From Nitzschia sp. pyKryTriq1 (lineage: Eukaryota > Bacillariophyta > Bacillariophyceae > Bacillariales > Bacillariaceae): DNA of 64,000 bases. The notes beneath the pieces were generated by a model that was not told the DNA's origin, made no database searches, and worked only from the letters and a program-made list of their open reading frames with translations. The DNA lies in NCBI GenBank assembly GCA_956465555.1, contig OY101115.1, forward strand, positions 2,790,001 to 2,854,000, in the 5' to 3' direction. A program made the position numbers and the translations under genes. Positions 11,185-21,400 of the stretch are shown piece by piece (position 1 is the first letter of the stretch; every line of letters begins with the position of its first letter).

Positions 11185-11983
11185 TCATTCTTCTTCTTCC
11201 TCTGTCGAAATGTTCTGGTAGATGATGGAATCGATGGACAATGGACCAGCTCCATTGAACCAAAACATCAAAAAGATGAGCGAATAGAGAAGTGGCTCTT
11301 CAAAGTCATACGAATAGTTGGAAACATGTCCCAGTGGAAAGCCTTGCAAACCAGAGGCGGACAAATGAAAGTAGACGGCCGAGAGCATAGTGACGAGCAG
11401 AGACAATGCAGCTGGTCGCGTCAAGAAACCCAATGCAAAGAAGATCCCCCCGAAAAATTCCGAATAGTCATGAATAGCCGACCAAATATCGGGTGAACCA
11501 GGAAGAAAGGAGAAATAAGGCTTTACAACGTAGTCCACGAAGCCTTGAAATTCGGGTGTTCCAAAGTTTGCTGGTCCGAGGCCACCTATGAATTGCAGAT
11601 GATAGGAGGTGAGATTTTTGTTTCAGATGGCGTTCAAGCTCAGATAGAGCTACTAGCTTACCTTCGCTTCCGTGGTGGATCATCAAGAGCCCCGTCATGA
11701 TTCGTAGGGGTGCCAGCGGTACAGAATGAATACCATTCCAGTTCGTGACCGTCTTGAACAGTTTTGGTCCCGTGATTCGATCCCAAGTTGTTTCCTTCTT
11801 AGCCTCGGGTTCTGAACTCATTCTAAGAGCCGCTGGACCATGAGAGACAAATATCAGTGAGTCGCGTTGTACAAAACTTTTCGGTCGGTCATGCAGCGTT
11901 GAGAATGCCAGGGAAGAAGGACTCAATGCAGCCAGGAGCATCAGAGTAGCCAAAAAGCTCCGAGTAGATTTTGCATTCATCAT
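11185..11983 (-). CDS. Plastid-targeted DoxX-family membrane protein
   Basis: Exons 11983-11662 and 11585-11185, with the 76-nt intron splitting a Gly codon (G|GT), give 240 aa. The preferred start MMNAKSTRSFLATLMLLAALSP.. is a signal peptide ending ..SLAF|ST, a good ASAFAP-type plastid site. An in-frame ATG at 12085 would spoil it. The mature part shows the DoxX pattern: LAPLRIMTGLLMIHHGSEG, then GGLGP, then hydrophobic helices (FFGGIFFALGFLTRPAALSL, EPLLYSLIFLMFWFNG). DoxX proteins are four-helix membrane proteins related to quinone-linked oxidoreductase subunits; what this one does in plastids is unknown. It ends in a run of Glu. Confidence 0.78.
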
Positions 11984-12547
11984 CGATAGATTTCTAGTAC
12001 TGAAACAGAGGCACGAGCTTGTTCGGGAGTATGTCATCGAGATTGCAATACTGTGGCTTGGCGCTTGGCGGTTGGCGGCCATCATGGTCGAAGGTCAAAA
12101 GTACAAGCACAGTACCTGGTACAGTAGTGGTACCGGTACGGTATGTGCATGCTTTGCACCCGACGCGATCTTTCTGGTCGAAAGAACACGTCACGGAATC
12201 TGGAATTTCGTTTGTTATCAATAAATAATGGGGAAATTTTGCCGTAAAGTACACAGAGTACGAGAAGTTTGGGTCGCGCGCGCGCCCCAAATAAAGTCTC
12301 GCGACAGTATCCCATGTCCACAACCACAACGACGACGGCGCGGCGGCGGCAACTACTGTAAACTGCGAGCGGGAGAGCGGGAGCGATAGACGCGATGATG
12401 CAAGCACCAAGCTCCACACTAAACCGATGATCAGCGATCAGCGCCGCCGATCTCCGTTCTGTTGCCTTGTTTCCCATCTCACAGCATACCTGTAATCGAC
12501 GCTGCCTGCTCACAAAGAGCGGTCATAGATACATTATACAATTTGTG
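11984..12547. promoter_or_regulatory. Divergent promoter region with GTAC-word cluster
   Basis: This lies between the DoxX gene (minus) and the gamma-CA gene (plus). A dense cluster at about 12096-12150 includes GTACCTGGTAC and GGTACCGGTACGGTA. Long minus-strand frames here have no recognisable content and I do not call them genes. Confidence 0.45.
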
Positions 12548-13583
12548 ATGTCTTCGTTAACTGCCCGAGTTGCTGTGACCGTTTCGGGGGCTGCCCGACG
12601 GATGGGGTAGGTCAAAAGCGAACGAGTTGCAAAAGACCGCTCGGACTGCTGAGCTTCTCTTCTTGTCTTGGAAGAAGCGACGTATTTCTAACCTTGTCCT
12701 TTTTTCGCTTTTGCAGAGCCATTCTTGATAGCGTGGGTGCCAATGTAGAAGTGGCAAAATACACAGAAAAGTTGGTGCCCTCTACGCGATTTGTTGCAGT
12801 CGATGGAGTCGCTCCCAAGGTTGGAACCAACAATTTTGTAGCCCCTTCTGCTTCAGTCATCGGAAGTGTAAAGCTTGGTGAACACACGAGGTACGACAGA
12901 CCAGTATGACTCTTGGATCGACATGGTTTCGAGTTGCGTCTGATGTCCTGACCTCCCATGGTTATTCTTTGAATTGTAGTGTTTGGTACGGAGCTACTGT
13001 CCGTGGCGATGTGAATGATGTAAGCATCGGTAAAAAATCAAGCATCGGAGATCGTGCCGTCGTGCATGTGGCCAAAATCCAGGGCGATCATGCAACGTCT
13101 ATTGGCGATAATGTGACTATCGGTGCTGGTGCAGTTATTCATGCCTGTACTATTGAAGATTTATGCGTTATCGGAGAATCCGCTCAAGTACTCGATGGAG
13201 CGGTCGTTGGAACAAATTCTATGGTAGAGGCAGGTTCCGTTGTTACCCCCGGAACAAAAATTCCGAGTGGACAGCTATGGGGTGGCTCGCCGGCAAAGAA
13301 GATTCGCGAGCTCACTTCGGATGAGATTGCCGCCATTGCTGAGACTGCCCATGATACTCTTGAGCTGGCCTTCCTTCACTCCGTTGAAAACTCGAAGGAT
13401 TACAAGACTCTTATTTCCGAGGAAGAAGATAGACTCGATAGAGAGCTCCGCAAGGATGCGTGGTTTGATCCCAATATCCCTGATCCCGACGAGGTTCTCG
13501 GACAGGGTCTCCCCGGACGAATTTTCAACTCTACTCTGACGCATCCGGAGGAAGGTCTGAAAATGAAAGAACAATCAAAGTAA
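12548..13583 (+). CDS. Gamma-carbonic-anhydrase-like protein (mitochondrial complex I type)
   Basis: Exons 12548-12606, 12717-12890 and 12980-13583 give 278 aa, with every junction in frame. The body is a left-handed beta-helix of hexapeptides: VWYGATVRGDVNDVSIG, IGDNVTIGAGAVIH, VIGESAQVLDGAVVG and the end cap LWGGSPAKKIREL. Gamma-CAs form a membrane-anchored domain of mitochondrial complex I in plants and algae. The His in VVHVA and the His in AVIHACT are present. The motif that normally reads GHSAVLHGCT is GAGAVIHACT here, so one of the three zinc His ligands seems replaced by Ala. That makes it a CA-like (structural) subunit rather than an active enzyme, by inference. The first exon codes a short Arg/Ala/Val/Ser-rich leader that fits a mitochondrial presequence. 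The Glu/Asp-rich C-terminal helix is long. Confidence 0.85.
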
Positions 13584-14054
13584 GGCTTGACATGAACGGT
13601 GTCTGAGGTCAATCCCGCACAACCGCTTTTCCGAGTGTAAGACCGAGCTACAGTATTGTAAACATGTGTTTCTTTGACTTTCTGATCGCCCTATCTGGAG
13701 GTTGCGAGTAATTGAGATCCGAGCTGCTTTTGTAGTAGACTACCGGTACCTTGTAGACAAGATTTCGGTATTAGTCGATAGTTTGAAAGGTGGATATTCG
13801 ATTGATAAAAGTTGACAACCGAAATCAGGCAAGATGCGGACGAGTATACTGTAAGAAGAAAAGTCGGTTGATTGCGATACCTAATATTGTTATTGCTGTT
13901 GGATGCATTTGAAAACGCGATTTCTTGTCCGGTATTCACGGGCAAGGCGTCCACGGGTCTTGCAAGGATTCAATCCAGACATCCAGTGGAACCTATCACT
14001 CAGCCTGGCTGCAATATACCCCACTTACAAGCCTGCTTTGTCCCTGCGACTATC
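13584..14054. other. Convergent 3' intergenic gap
   Basis: About 470 bp between the stop codons of the gamma-CA-like gene (plus) and CKS1 (minus). No gene or repeat is seen beyond presumed 3' UTRs. Confidence 0.45.
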
Positions 14055-14559
14055 TTACTTTCGGTTGCCGTACTGTGCGCGATACTCTTCACGGGCCTTG
14101 CGTTGCAACTCAGGGTCAACACGTCCGCTTTGAGGATCAGTTCCCAATGGACGACGGAACAAGAGGATGTGCGGCTCGGGACTACGGAACGAAGGGACAA
14201 AAGGCAGTGAGAAATCGAGTACCGGGAAACTCCAATCGGAAAATGAATTTCGAACAGACTTACCGGTGAATAGCGTAATGTTGCCATCCACGGCTTTGTT
14301 GCACTCCAATCCCACGCCACTCCGATTCCGTCAAAAGACGACTCTTCGGGAGAGTTTTGGCGAGTTCCTTGGGAAGAATCACATGACTATCTCATATATC
14401 ACGGGTAGAAATCAAACAGATGTCATGTTAGAAAGGTACAGGTACTCGATGGGACGACTCAAAAAAACCTTTTGCTCATCAATCCAAAATCACTCACCGA
14501 TATTCATTCAAATCATCAGCATACTTCTCGCTGTATTCAATACGGGATGCACTGCTCAT
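14055..14559 (-). CDS. CKS1: Cyclin-dependent kinase regulatory subunit CKS1
   Basis: Three exons, 14559-14498, 14386-14264 and 14181-14055, give 103 aa. CKS1 binds CDKs and phosphorylated substrates and is needed for mitotic CDK function. The small protein matches the family along its length: [34 protein letters not shown]-like [18 protein letters not shown], and the CDK-binding and beta-hinge part [15 protein letters not shown]. The phosphate-pocket residues (Arg in EYRHV, Ser in QQSRGW, Trp, Arg) are all visible. Both introns (111 and 82 nt) split Arg codons after CG. The tail after RRPLG (about 25 residues, Arg/Glu-rich) is longer than in animal CKS. Confidence 0.93.
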
Positions 14560-15250
14560 CTTGTAAAATGTCTTTTATGAGGAAGCTTTTAAGAGATGGC
14601 GAAACGTCAAAATGAGACAAATGACGCGATGAAACGGGGTCAACAACAACTATTCGCCGAAGGCCGAAGCACCGCTCACCGCCATGGCGCCGAAGAGCAC
14701 CTTCGTATCGCGCTGAGTTCGGCGGTTACGACTTCTTGCTTGCTGCATGCAGGAGGCTGGGCGTTCGTTCAAATGTCTACGTATGTATTGGTAGCACTTC
14801 TACGTAGAGAAGACAATTTGCTTGGACGTTGCATGTCGCAGGAGCGAAACGTAACGACGATCGCGAGTGATGATGAGCGCGCGGTCGAATGATACGACCT
14901 GTCTTTCGCAGAACCCAGAACCAGGGAGGTAAATTTACATCATCTCAATCTACAGGCATCTCGCATCGACATGCAAAACAGCCAACTTCGAACTTCAAAC
15001 CCCATGTTCGAGAGGAAGCTCCATGTTACTCTGTTGTTGACCATCGATACGAGACACTAACAAAATCAAGAAACGCTGAGACAGTAGTGGTGAATTCCAA
15101 AGCACCAGAAGTTTCCCACTCGTATAGGGAAGTTTGATTAGGATTGACACCCAAAAGTGGTCTCCAGCTGGAAGAAAACATTTACAGATTCACATTTACA
15201 GAATCTAGAACTGAATTGTTGAATCATCTCTTTAGAGTTGCCTCGGAGAA
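14560..15250. other. Divergent intergenic region
   Basis: About 0.7 kb between CKS1 (minus) and the histidine phosphatase gene (plus), so it holds both promoters. Two plus frames at 14596-15137 have no recognisable motif and I do not call them genes. Confidence 0.4.
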
Positions 15251-16488
15251 ATGTGGTCTCTCAAGTCGCCAGTTGACTGGGGACTCCAGGCACTTTTTTC
15301 TCGGCCGGTTTTGATTCTGGTTTGCGCGATGCTTCTCTTCAACCTACCAACACTGATCTTCAAGATCGGATTGTTCATCCGAGGCGTCATCTACTTGGTG
15401 ATGTGCAATGACAAGTCTTGGAAAAAGCCCAGAGATCCCAAGCTCGTTGTGGGTCCCATCCTTGATGCAGGGGGACCAGTTGAGCGAAAAACAATATATT
15501 TTGTTCGTCACGGAGAGTCAACCTGGAATGATACATTCAACAAGGGAAGCCACCGTTCAGCTTTGGTCTTTGCGATCGGTTTTGTGCCAGGCCTTATCAA
15601 GGCTATGCTCTATGAGACGTATATTATTCTGTCGGGGAAGCTAGATAGGTGAGTTTGAAGATCGTTTGGCTTGACTTTATGGACATCCTTTATTTTCTGG
15701 ATTCTAATGACAAAGCAAAACAAGTTGGTTCTATGATGCTCCTATATCCCACCTGGGTCTAGGTCAAATTGAACAGCTCGGGATATTCTTCACGCAGGCA
15801 CCAGCGAACGAGGAAGAGGCAAAACACATTGCCATCCTTCGGGCTGACCCGGGTGCAAAACCTTCCAAGATCCTTTGTTCTAGTCTCCGCCGAGCGGTTT
15901 CAACACTAGCGTTTGCCTTCAAAGACAGACTCTCGCGAAGGCCTCAAGAGAAGATTCTTATCATTCCTCCTCTTCAAGAAATCAGGTATGATCCTCGTTC
16001 TAAATTAATTGACTCATCCGCATCTCCGTTGTGTCATTCTAACTAGTGACCGTTGCGTCGTTTCCAGTCGAAACCCGGATACGCTCTCTATCACACCTGC
16101 GCATGCGACAATCCAAGCATCGTGGGTAGACAAAACATCAAAAGTTTGCAACTTCCAAGAAATCTTCTGGAATCAGGTGGATATGAGCCTCCACTCTGGC
16201 AATAAGCCACTGAATACAAATGGTCTGAAGAGAATGCTGGCGTTCTGCGACTTTGTCTTTTCACCCTCCGTGAAGGAAGAATATGTTATTGCAGGCGGCC
16301 ATTCGATATGGTTCCGATCATTCTTTCAAATGTTTTTACCGTACAGCTCGACGCATGCGTCGAAAAAGAAAAAGGTGGTGAATGGTGGAGTTGTAGCCTT
16401 CGAGCTTATCAAAGCCAACACGGCAAGTGGTCCCAAGTACATGATAGATGAATCGACCATACATGTTGTGTATGGTGGATTCCATTGA
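15251..16488 (+). CDS. Membrane-anchored histidine phosphatase (phosphoglycerate-mutase-like)
   Basis: Exons 15251-15648, 15716-15985 and 16068-16488 give 362 aa. A second in-frame acceptor 9 nt further on (15725) would give 359 aa. The catalytic core of the histidine phosphatase superfamily is clear: IYFVRHGESTWND with the phospho-accepting His, LGLGQIEQL, CSSLRRAVST, PPLQEIS, and the second His in AGGHSIWFRS. One or two hydrophobic stretches (VLILVCAMLLFNLPTLIF, GLFIRGVIYLVMC) precede the core, so it is probably membrane-bound. The substrate is unknown; the superfamily covers mutases, sugar phosphatases and phytases. Intron 1 lies after the RHG region. It starts about 0.7 kb from CKS1, head-to-head. 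Confidence 0.8.
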
Positions 16489-16746
16489 TTCCTCGTCAGA
16501 ATGCACTCCCATCGATTTTGGTCACTATATGATTTGAACTCTCTACTAGACTACAGAAGTATGAGAATCTATTACCTCAATGCATTGCGTGTACGTACTC
16601 GTACAGTATCGTAAGGTATAGCTGCCTGTTTTGGCTCGACGGTCGGCCTACTTGTTGAATTTAAATTTCGCGTGATGGGTGATGGGTGATGTGACGGACC
16701 CAACGTCAAAATGTCTAGTGGCGTCTGTCTCAAGGTTTTTGAATGT

Positions 16747-17386
16747 TTACTTTTGATTCTCCTTGAACCAGTGACCGCCGTGAGAATCATTCAAGCCGTG
16801 CCCTTTTTGAAATCCGTCCATCAAGGATCGTCGTCGGGTGATCCGCCTTTCTTGCAGCTTCTGAACATCCAATTCTTCGGACTTCTCCGCTTGAATAATT
16901 GTATTTCGATAATCCTGACGATCCAATTCCCCCGGAGGCACGGCACCGACTTGAAAGATGGGATGCAAAAGGTGAACCTCCTCCTTGCCGGTCGAGACGG
17001 CAAATAAAAACATTCCCAAGGCGCCCCCGCCCAATACCGACAACATAAGTGTGTTCCGGTTCAACTTGGCATTCATCAATCCAAAGCGACGAGCCCATTG
17101 AGCGCCGGTATGCAGTACCAATCCTGATCCAGCACCAAATCCTGTTCCACATAAGAAAGAGGACAAACGGCACGGCAAATCTTGTTGAGGCAATCATTCG
17201 TTCATTCGTGCAATCGACTGACTATTCTGATGATTCTTCCCAGAGCCTCCACGATACGAATATTACATTACGAGTAGATTGTAAAGTAAAAAACTCACCT
17301 CCTCCGATAAAAGCATTAGTCCAGAGATCTTTGCGGACTTTTGCCAGAGTTTGCAAATCATCTTTCGTTAAATGGTCTCGAGACAT
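16747..17386 (-). CDS. Small membrane protein of unknown function
   Basis: Exons 17386-17299 and 17141-16747, intron splitting a Gly codon, give 160 aa. The N-terminus (MSRDHLTKDDLQTLAKVRKDLW) is charged. Two short hydrophobic, Gly-rich segments follow (NAFIGGGFGAGSGLVLHTG and LMLSVLGGGALGMFLFAVS), then a hydrophilic tail rich in Arg, Lys and Asp. The layout recalls small mitochondrial OCIA-domain or similar two-helix proteins, but I do not recognise a family motif. The 3' end is tail-to-tail with the histidine phosphatase gene. Confidence 0.65.
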
Positions 17387-18432
17387 TTTATTTTTAATTT
17401 TACTCAGTGTGCGTGTCGATCGTTGTCGTCTGTATTCTTATCTGTCGTCGCTTTTTAGAAAGTTAGTTAGAACGCTATTATTTTTGGATTTCGTTGTTTC
17501 TGTGCAAAATGTCTACCAATACACGTACATGATGAGATGAATAACTCTTCTTTCTTTCCTTTCTGGTGTTTGAGAGTGACTTGACGAGGACGACCTCGTT
17601 GCTCGTTACTCGTTTTATCTTGGTGCCTCGTAAAAGACAGTGTGGAAATGTCGGTGTTCTTTTTTATTGTTGCGTTGTGTTGATGATGTTTGTTTCTGCC
17701 GCCCGCGCGTGGCAGGTGTTCGCCGCCAGAGAAAAATGAAAAATCTCAGATCTCCTTTACCCCTGAGTAGTCCTTATTCGCTATTTGTATTTGAAATAAA
17801 TCCCAATCATTGGTGCATCACTACTCGGGGGTAAATGCAATGAGAACTGAGAACCCCTTCTTCACGGTCGAGTTAGTCAGCGTTCCGGGCCTCCACGTCA
17901 CATTCGAGAGCTGAGCCAGTCCCTCATCTCAAACACAATACGCGAGAAGGTGACGGCGACATTTTCGTTCGAAGCCAAAAAGGGGTGTTCCCACACCTTT
18001 GATGCTCGTTCGTTGCCGCCCTTTGACGACTCACGTACAGTACAGTGCCGGTACTGGTACCGGTACGGTATGGTACACTCCCACTCACCCGCCATCTCAC
18101 ATCATCATCTTCCCTTCTTTGCACTCAATTCTGACTGCCAGGCTTCGCATGGTCTACCGTACTACGGTGCAAGCATTACCCTTCCTTTCGTTCACATTCA
18201 AAATACAATCCGAAAGAAAGATCAGAGCAAACAGTTATTGTATTTCACACCAACGAACGAACGTCAAGAATACAGATTCGTACGATTCATTCATTCATTC
18301 AAATAAAGCAAGGGTCTGCATTCTATTAGCTTCCTTCGTACGAATAATATAGCAGAGAATCGGTAGAGGCAAGGATCATAACTATCACGCACGAGATACA
18401 AAAAAGTCCAGTCAGTTAGTACAGAAAACAGC
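17387..18432. promoter_or_regulatory. Divergent promoter region with GTAC-word cluster
   Basis: About 1 kb between the small membrane protein (minus) and the 1743-aa plastid protein (plus). A GTAC cluster lies at about 18033-18076 (GTACAGTACAG, GGTACTGGTACCGGTAC). A short ATTC/TCAT repeat is at about 18283-18302. No gene is seen. Confidence 0.45.
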
Positions 18433-21400
18433 ATGATTTCCTCCCGGCCGCGATGGGTTCTTGCCACCGCACTGTTGGTGGCGTTCGAGTACGAGTCCGC
18501 CTCCTCGTTCCAGGTGGTTCCATCACGGGTACCCGTTGTTGTTATGACAATCAGGAGAGGAAAGGGGCATCACTTGTCGTCGTCGTCGTCGTCGTCGTCA
18601 CGAAGTAGTGGCACGATGAGACGGTGGTCTTCTACTAATAGCGAGGACCAAGGAGCCAACGAACCGGAGAGTACAAGTAACTCGGACAGCAGCAGCAGCA
18701 GCTATGAGGGTTTGTATGAATTCCTCACAAGGAGAACCGGCGAGCAGGCAGGCGAAACAGAGCGACGCCGCAAGCGCAATCGGATACTCGAATGGATGGG
18801 GAGCAGTAGTGGTAGTAGCAGCAGCAGCAGCAGCAAGTCGTCTTCGGGAAGCGGTGGCGGCGGTACGAATTTGGTGCGGCCCATTCGAATGGAAGATGGA
18901 AGTGTTGTAGAAGACGAACCGCCACCACCGACACAAGCACGATTTGAGAAACTCTTCACAGGAATGCCCACATTGGATGATATTTTGTCTCGAGATGGTG
19001 ATGGTGCCAGTTCAGCGCCGCCACCAGCAGGAGCAGACACGTCAGAGACGCTCTCTGATTCGAAACGGAGTCCTAGTAGAGCGGCTCGTGATGACTCTTG
19101 GTTTGACGAAGAAAAACGAAAAGTAGAGGCCGAGTATGAGCAGATTATCATAGATACGAAGGAACAGGTTCGACGGCAACGGCTGGAAGATCCTGATTCA
19201 ATGCCAGATAATGCAGAAGGTGTTGCCGAGTCGGTTGTTCGGCAGGAACTCGATCGCATGCTTGCTTCTGTCAAAATGAAAAGAGCTCAGGAGCAACTCC
19301 AGGATTATGAAGTCGAGAAAATGTCGGAGCTTGATTCGAGGGATATGAAAGGCGTGACAGATGAAGTAGTCGAACGAATGCTCAAGGAAGCTGCCGATGA
19401 ATGGAAACGGAAAGATGCGGTCCAAGCGCAGATCGACGATTTTACGCGGTATGCGAACGAGGCTCTGACTGCCTCGTCCTCCGACTCCTCCTCGAGCGTT
19501 CCACAGCCAGGTTATGACTTGGACACCTGGGCTCTGGAGCGTCTGGAAGAAATGCTGGAAACAGCCCAGAACAAGGCATCGGAAGACGGGGCTGCTGTCA
19601 CAGATATTCTCGAGCAGCAGATTGACGACCTTCGAGAACGAATAGAAAATGAGTCCAAACGGGGCTCTGTCAAACCACAGACCATGAAAGAATGGCAAAT
19701 GTACAGAGCGATCGCGACACGCCTTGGGCGAGAAAAGGGTTTTGATCCCAAGCTGGACGCTTCGCTGAATCTAGCCGGGATGGATGAGGAAATAGTAGGG
19801 AAGCTCCTTGATTCGTGGAGGGATTATATTGGCAAAGAAGAGGAAATCCGAAAACGATCTGGGCTATCCGTGGGACTTCGAATGCCCTTCGACTGGCAAC
19901 GGGCGAGTAAGAATCCTGATGAAGACGAAATCCCCATGAGAACGGCACCGGTAACCTCGGAAACGCGAACTCGTAGGGAAATGAGAAGAGACGTCAACAT
20001 ACAGGCACTGCAAGCATTCGAAGCCTTGATCCAAAAAAGTGATCCAGCGCGTGCTGCCAGCCTTCAAAAACAGCTAGATGATCTCCGAGCCGAACTCGAA
20101 CCACTCGATTTTGTGGATGTGGAGGAGGAAACACCTGTGGAAGAAAAACTAGGGCCAGTTGACCTCAGTGACTTCTTCGCCAAAAAAGACCAATCAAATA
20201 CCGAGGCAAGGTTGTCATCAAGCTTGTACGATGAGGAGCGCGATGCCATCGACCAGGTTCTCTCTTCTGATGCAGAAAGCGTATACCAGTCAGATGCTGG
20301 GAAGCAAGCCAGCATTCCTCAAGCGCCACCAAATACTCCCTTCTTCTCCGAAACAGTTGATGAAATGGACAAAACTCCACCTCCCAAAACGGCTTTCTTC
20401 GACTACTCTTACGAAAAGGGTCCAGAACAAATTGACATCCAAAATACGAAACTTGGATCTGCGGACGATCAAAAACTGCTGAATATGTATCGAAAAGCAG
20501 GGGCCAGAACGAAAGAGCAGCAGGATTCTATTCGTGAGCAGTGGGAGGCATTTCAAGCCTTGGAAAAAGCAAAACGTGATGAATCAGGCCTTTCAGACGA
20601 AGACGCGTCGTCGTTGATGGAGAAGGCGAATCTGAAGTACGACATGTCCGAGGTTATGAAAAGTGACGGTGATTTCGACGCCGAGAAAATTTTGTCAACT
20701 ATCGGGCCGCGGCCTACCCGAAAGAAGAAAATTAACGATCAGACTGCTGCGGAGGCAAAAGAAGAATTTTCTGAGAAGAGAACAGAAGCAGGTCTTGACC
20801 CAGCACAGGTATCCGAGTCATTGTTTCGATCGGTATCTGCGGTAGGAGGCGGCCGTGTGAAGGAAGATCCACAGTTCAGGGTTGAGCAAAAAGCCGACTT
20901 CGAAGCTTACTTGCAGAAAGAAGAGGAGATGCGAAAGAGTCTGGATTCACTGGATGAGAACGCCCAGAAACTAGCCAGCGAATCAGACATACCCATTGAT
21001 GACGCGAGCTACGCTCAAGATGTATTGGCGTCCATCGGTCCCCGCCCGGTTTTCAAGAAAGCAAAAAAGCAAACCCTCGATGCAAAGGAGCTTAGTGACC
21101 GTGGAGGCGTTGCCGCATCTGACGACGATGACGAGGACGATATGGAAGAGGACGAGGACGGGGAGTCAGGTGATTACGATTTCTCCGCGTCTATGGGCCT
21201 CGTCCCAGACTGGCTTCAGAAGGAACGGGCAACAATGAAAAAGAAAGAGGGGTATGGCGACTCGGGTCCTGGCTTCGCTGGTCGAAACATGGACGAAATG
21301 TTTGACGATGACCAATACGACCATAACCTGCGCCAGCTCCACGAGTATGAGCAACGAAGAGCTGGAAAACAAAAGCAGATAGGTATCGACATCAGTGACG

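Noticed and set aside
11994-12513. Overlapping minus-strand ORFs of ~140 aa
   Set aside because: No motif, they cross the GTAC cluster and the divergent promoter, and they do not extend either neighbour sensibly.
14596-15137. Two plus-strand ORFs between CKS1 and the histidine phosphatase gene
   Set aside because: No recognisable domain, poor composition, no splice link to the neighbour.
18598-19274. Minus-strand ORFs rich in Ser, Leu and Arg
   Set aside because: Shadows of the low-complexity N-terminal part of the 1743-aa protein.
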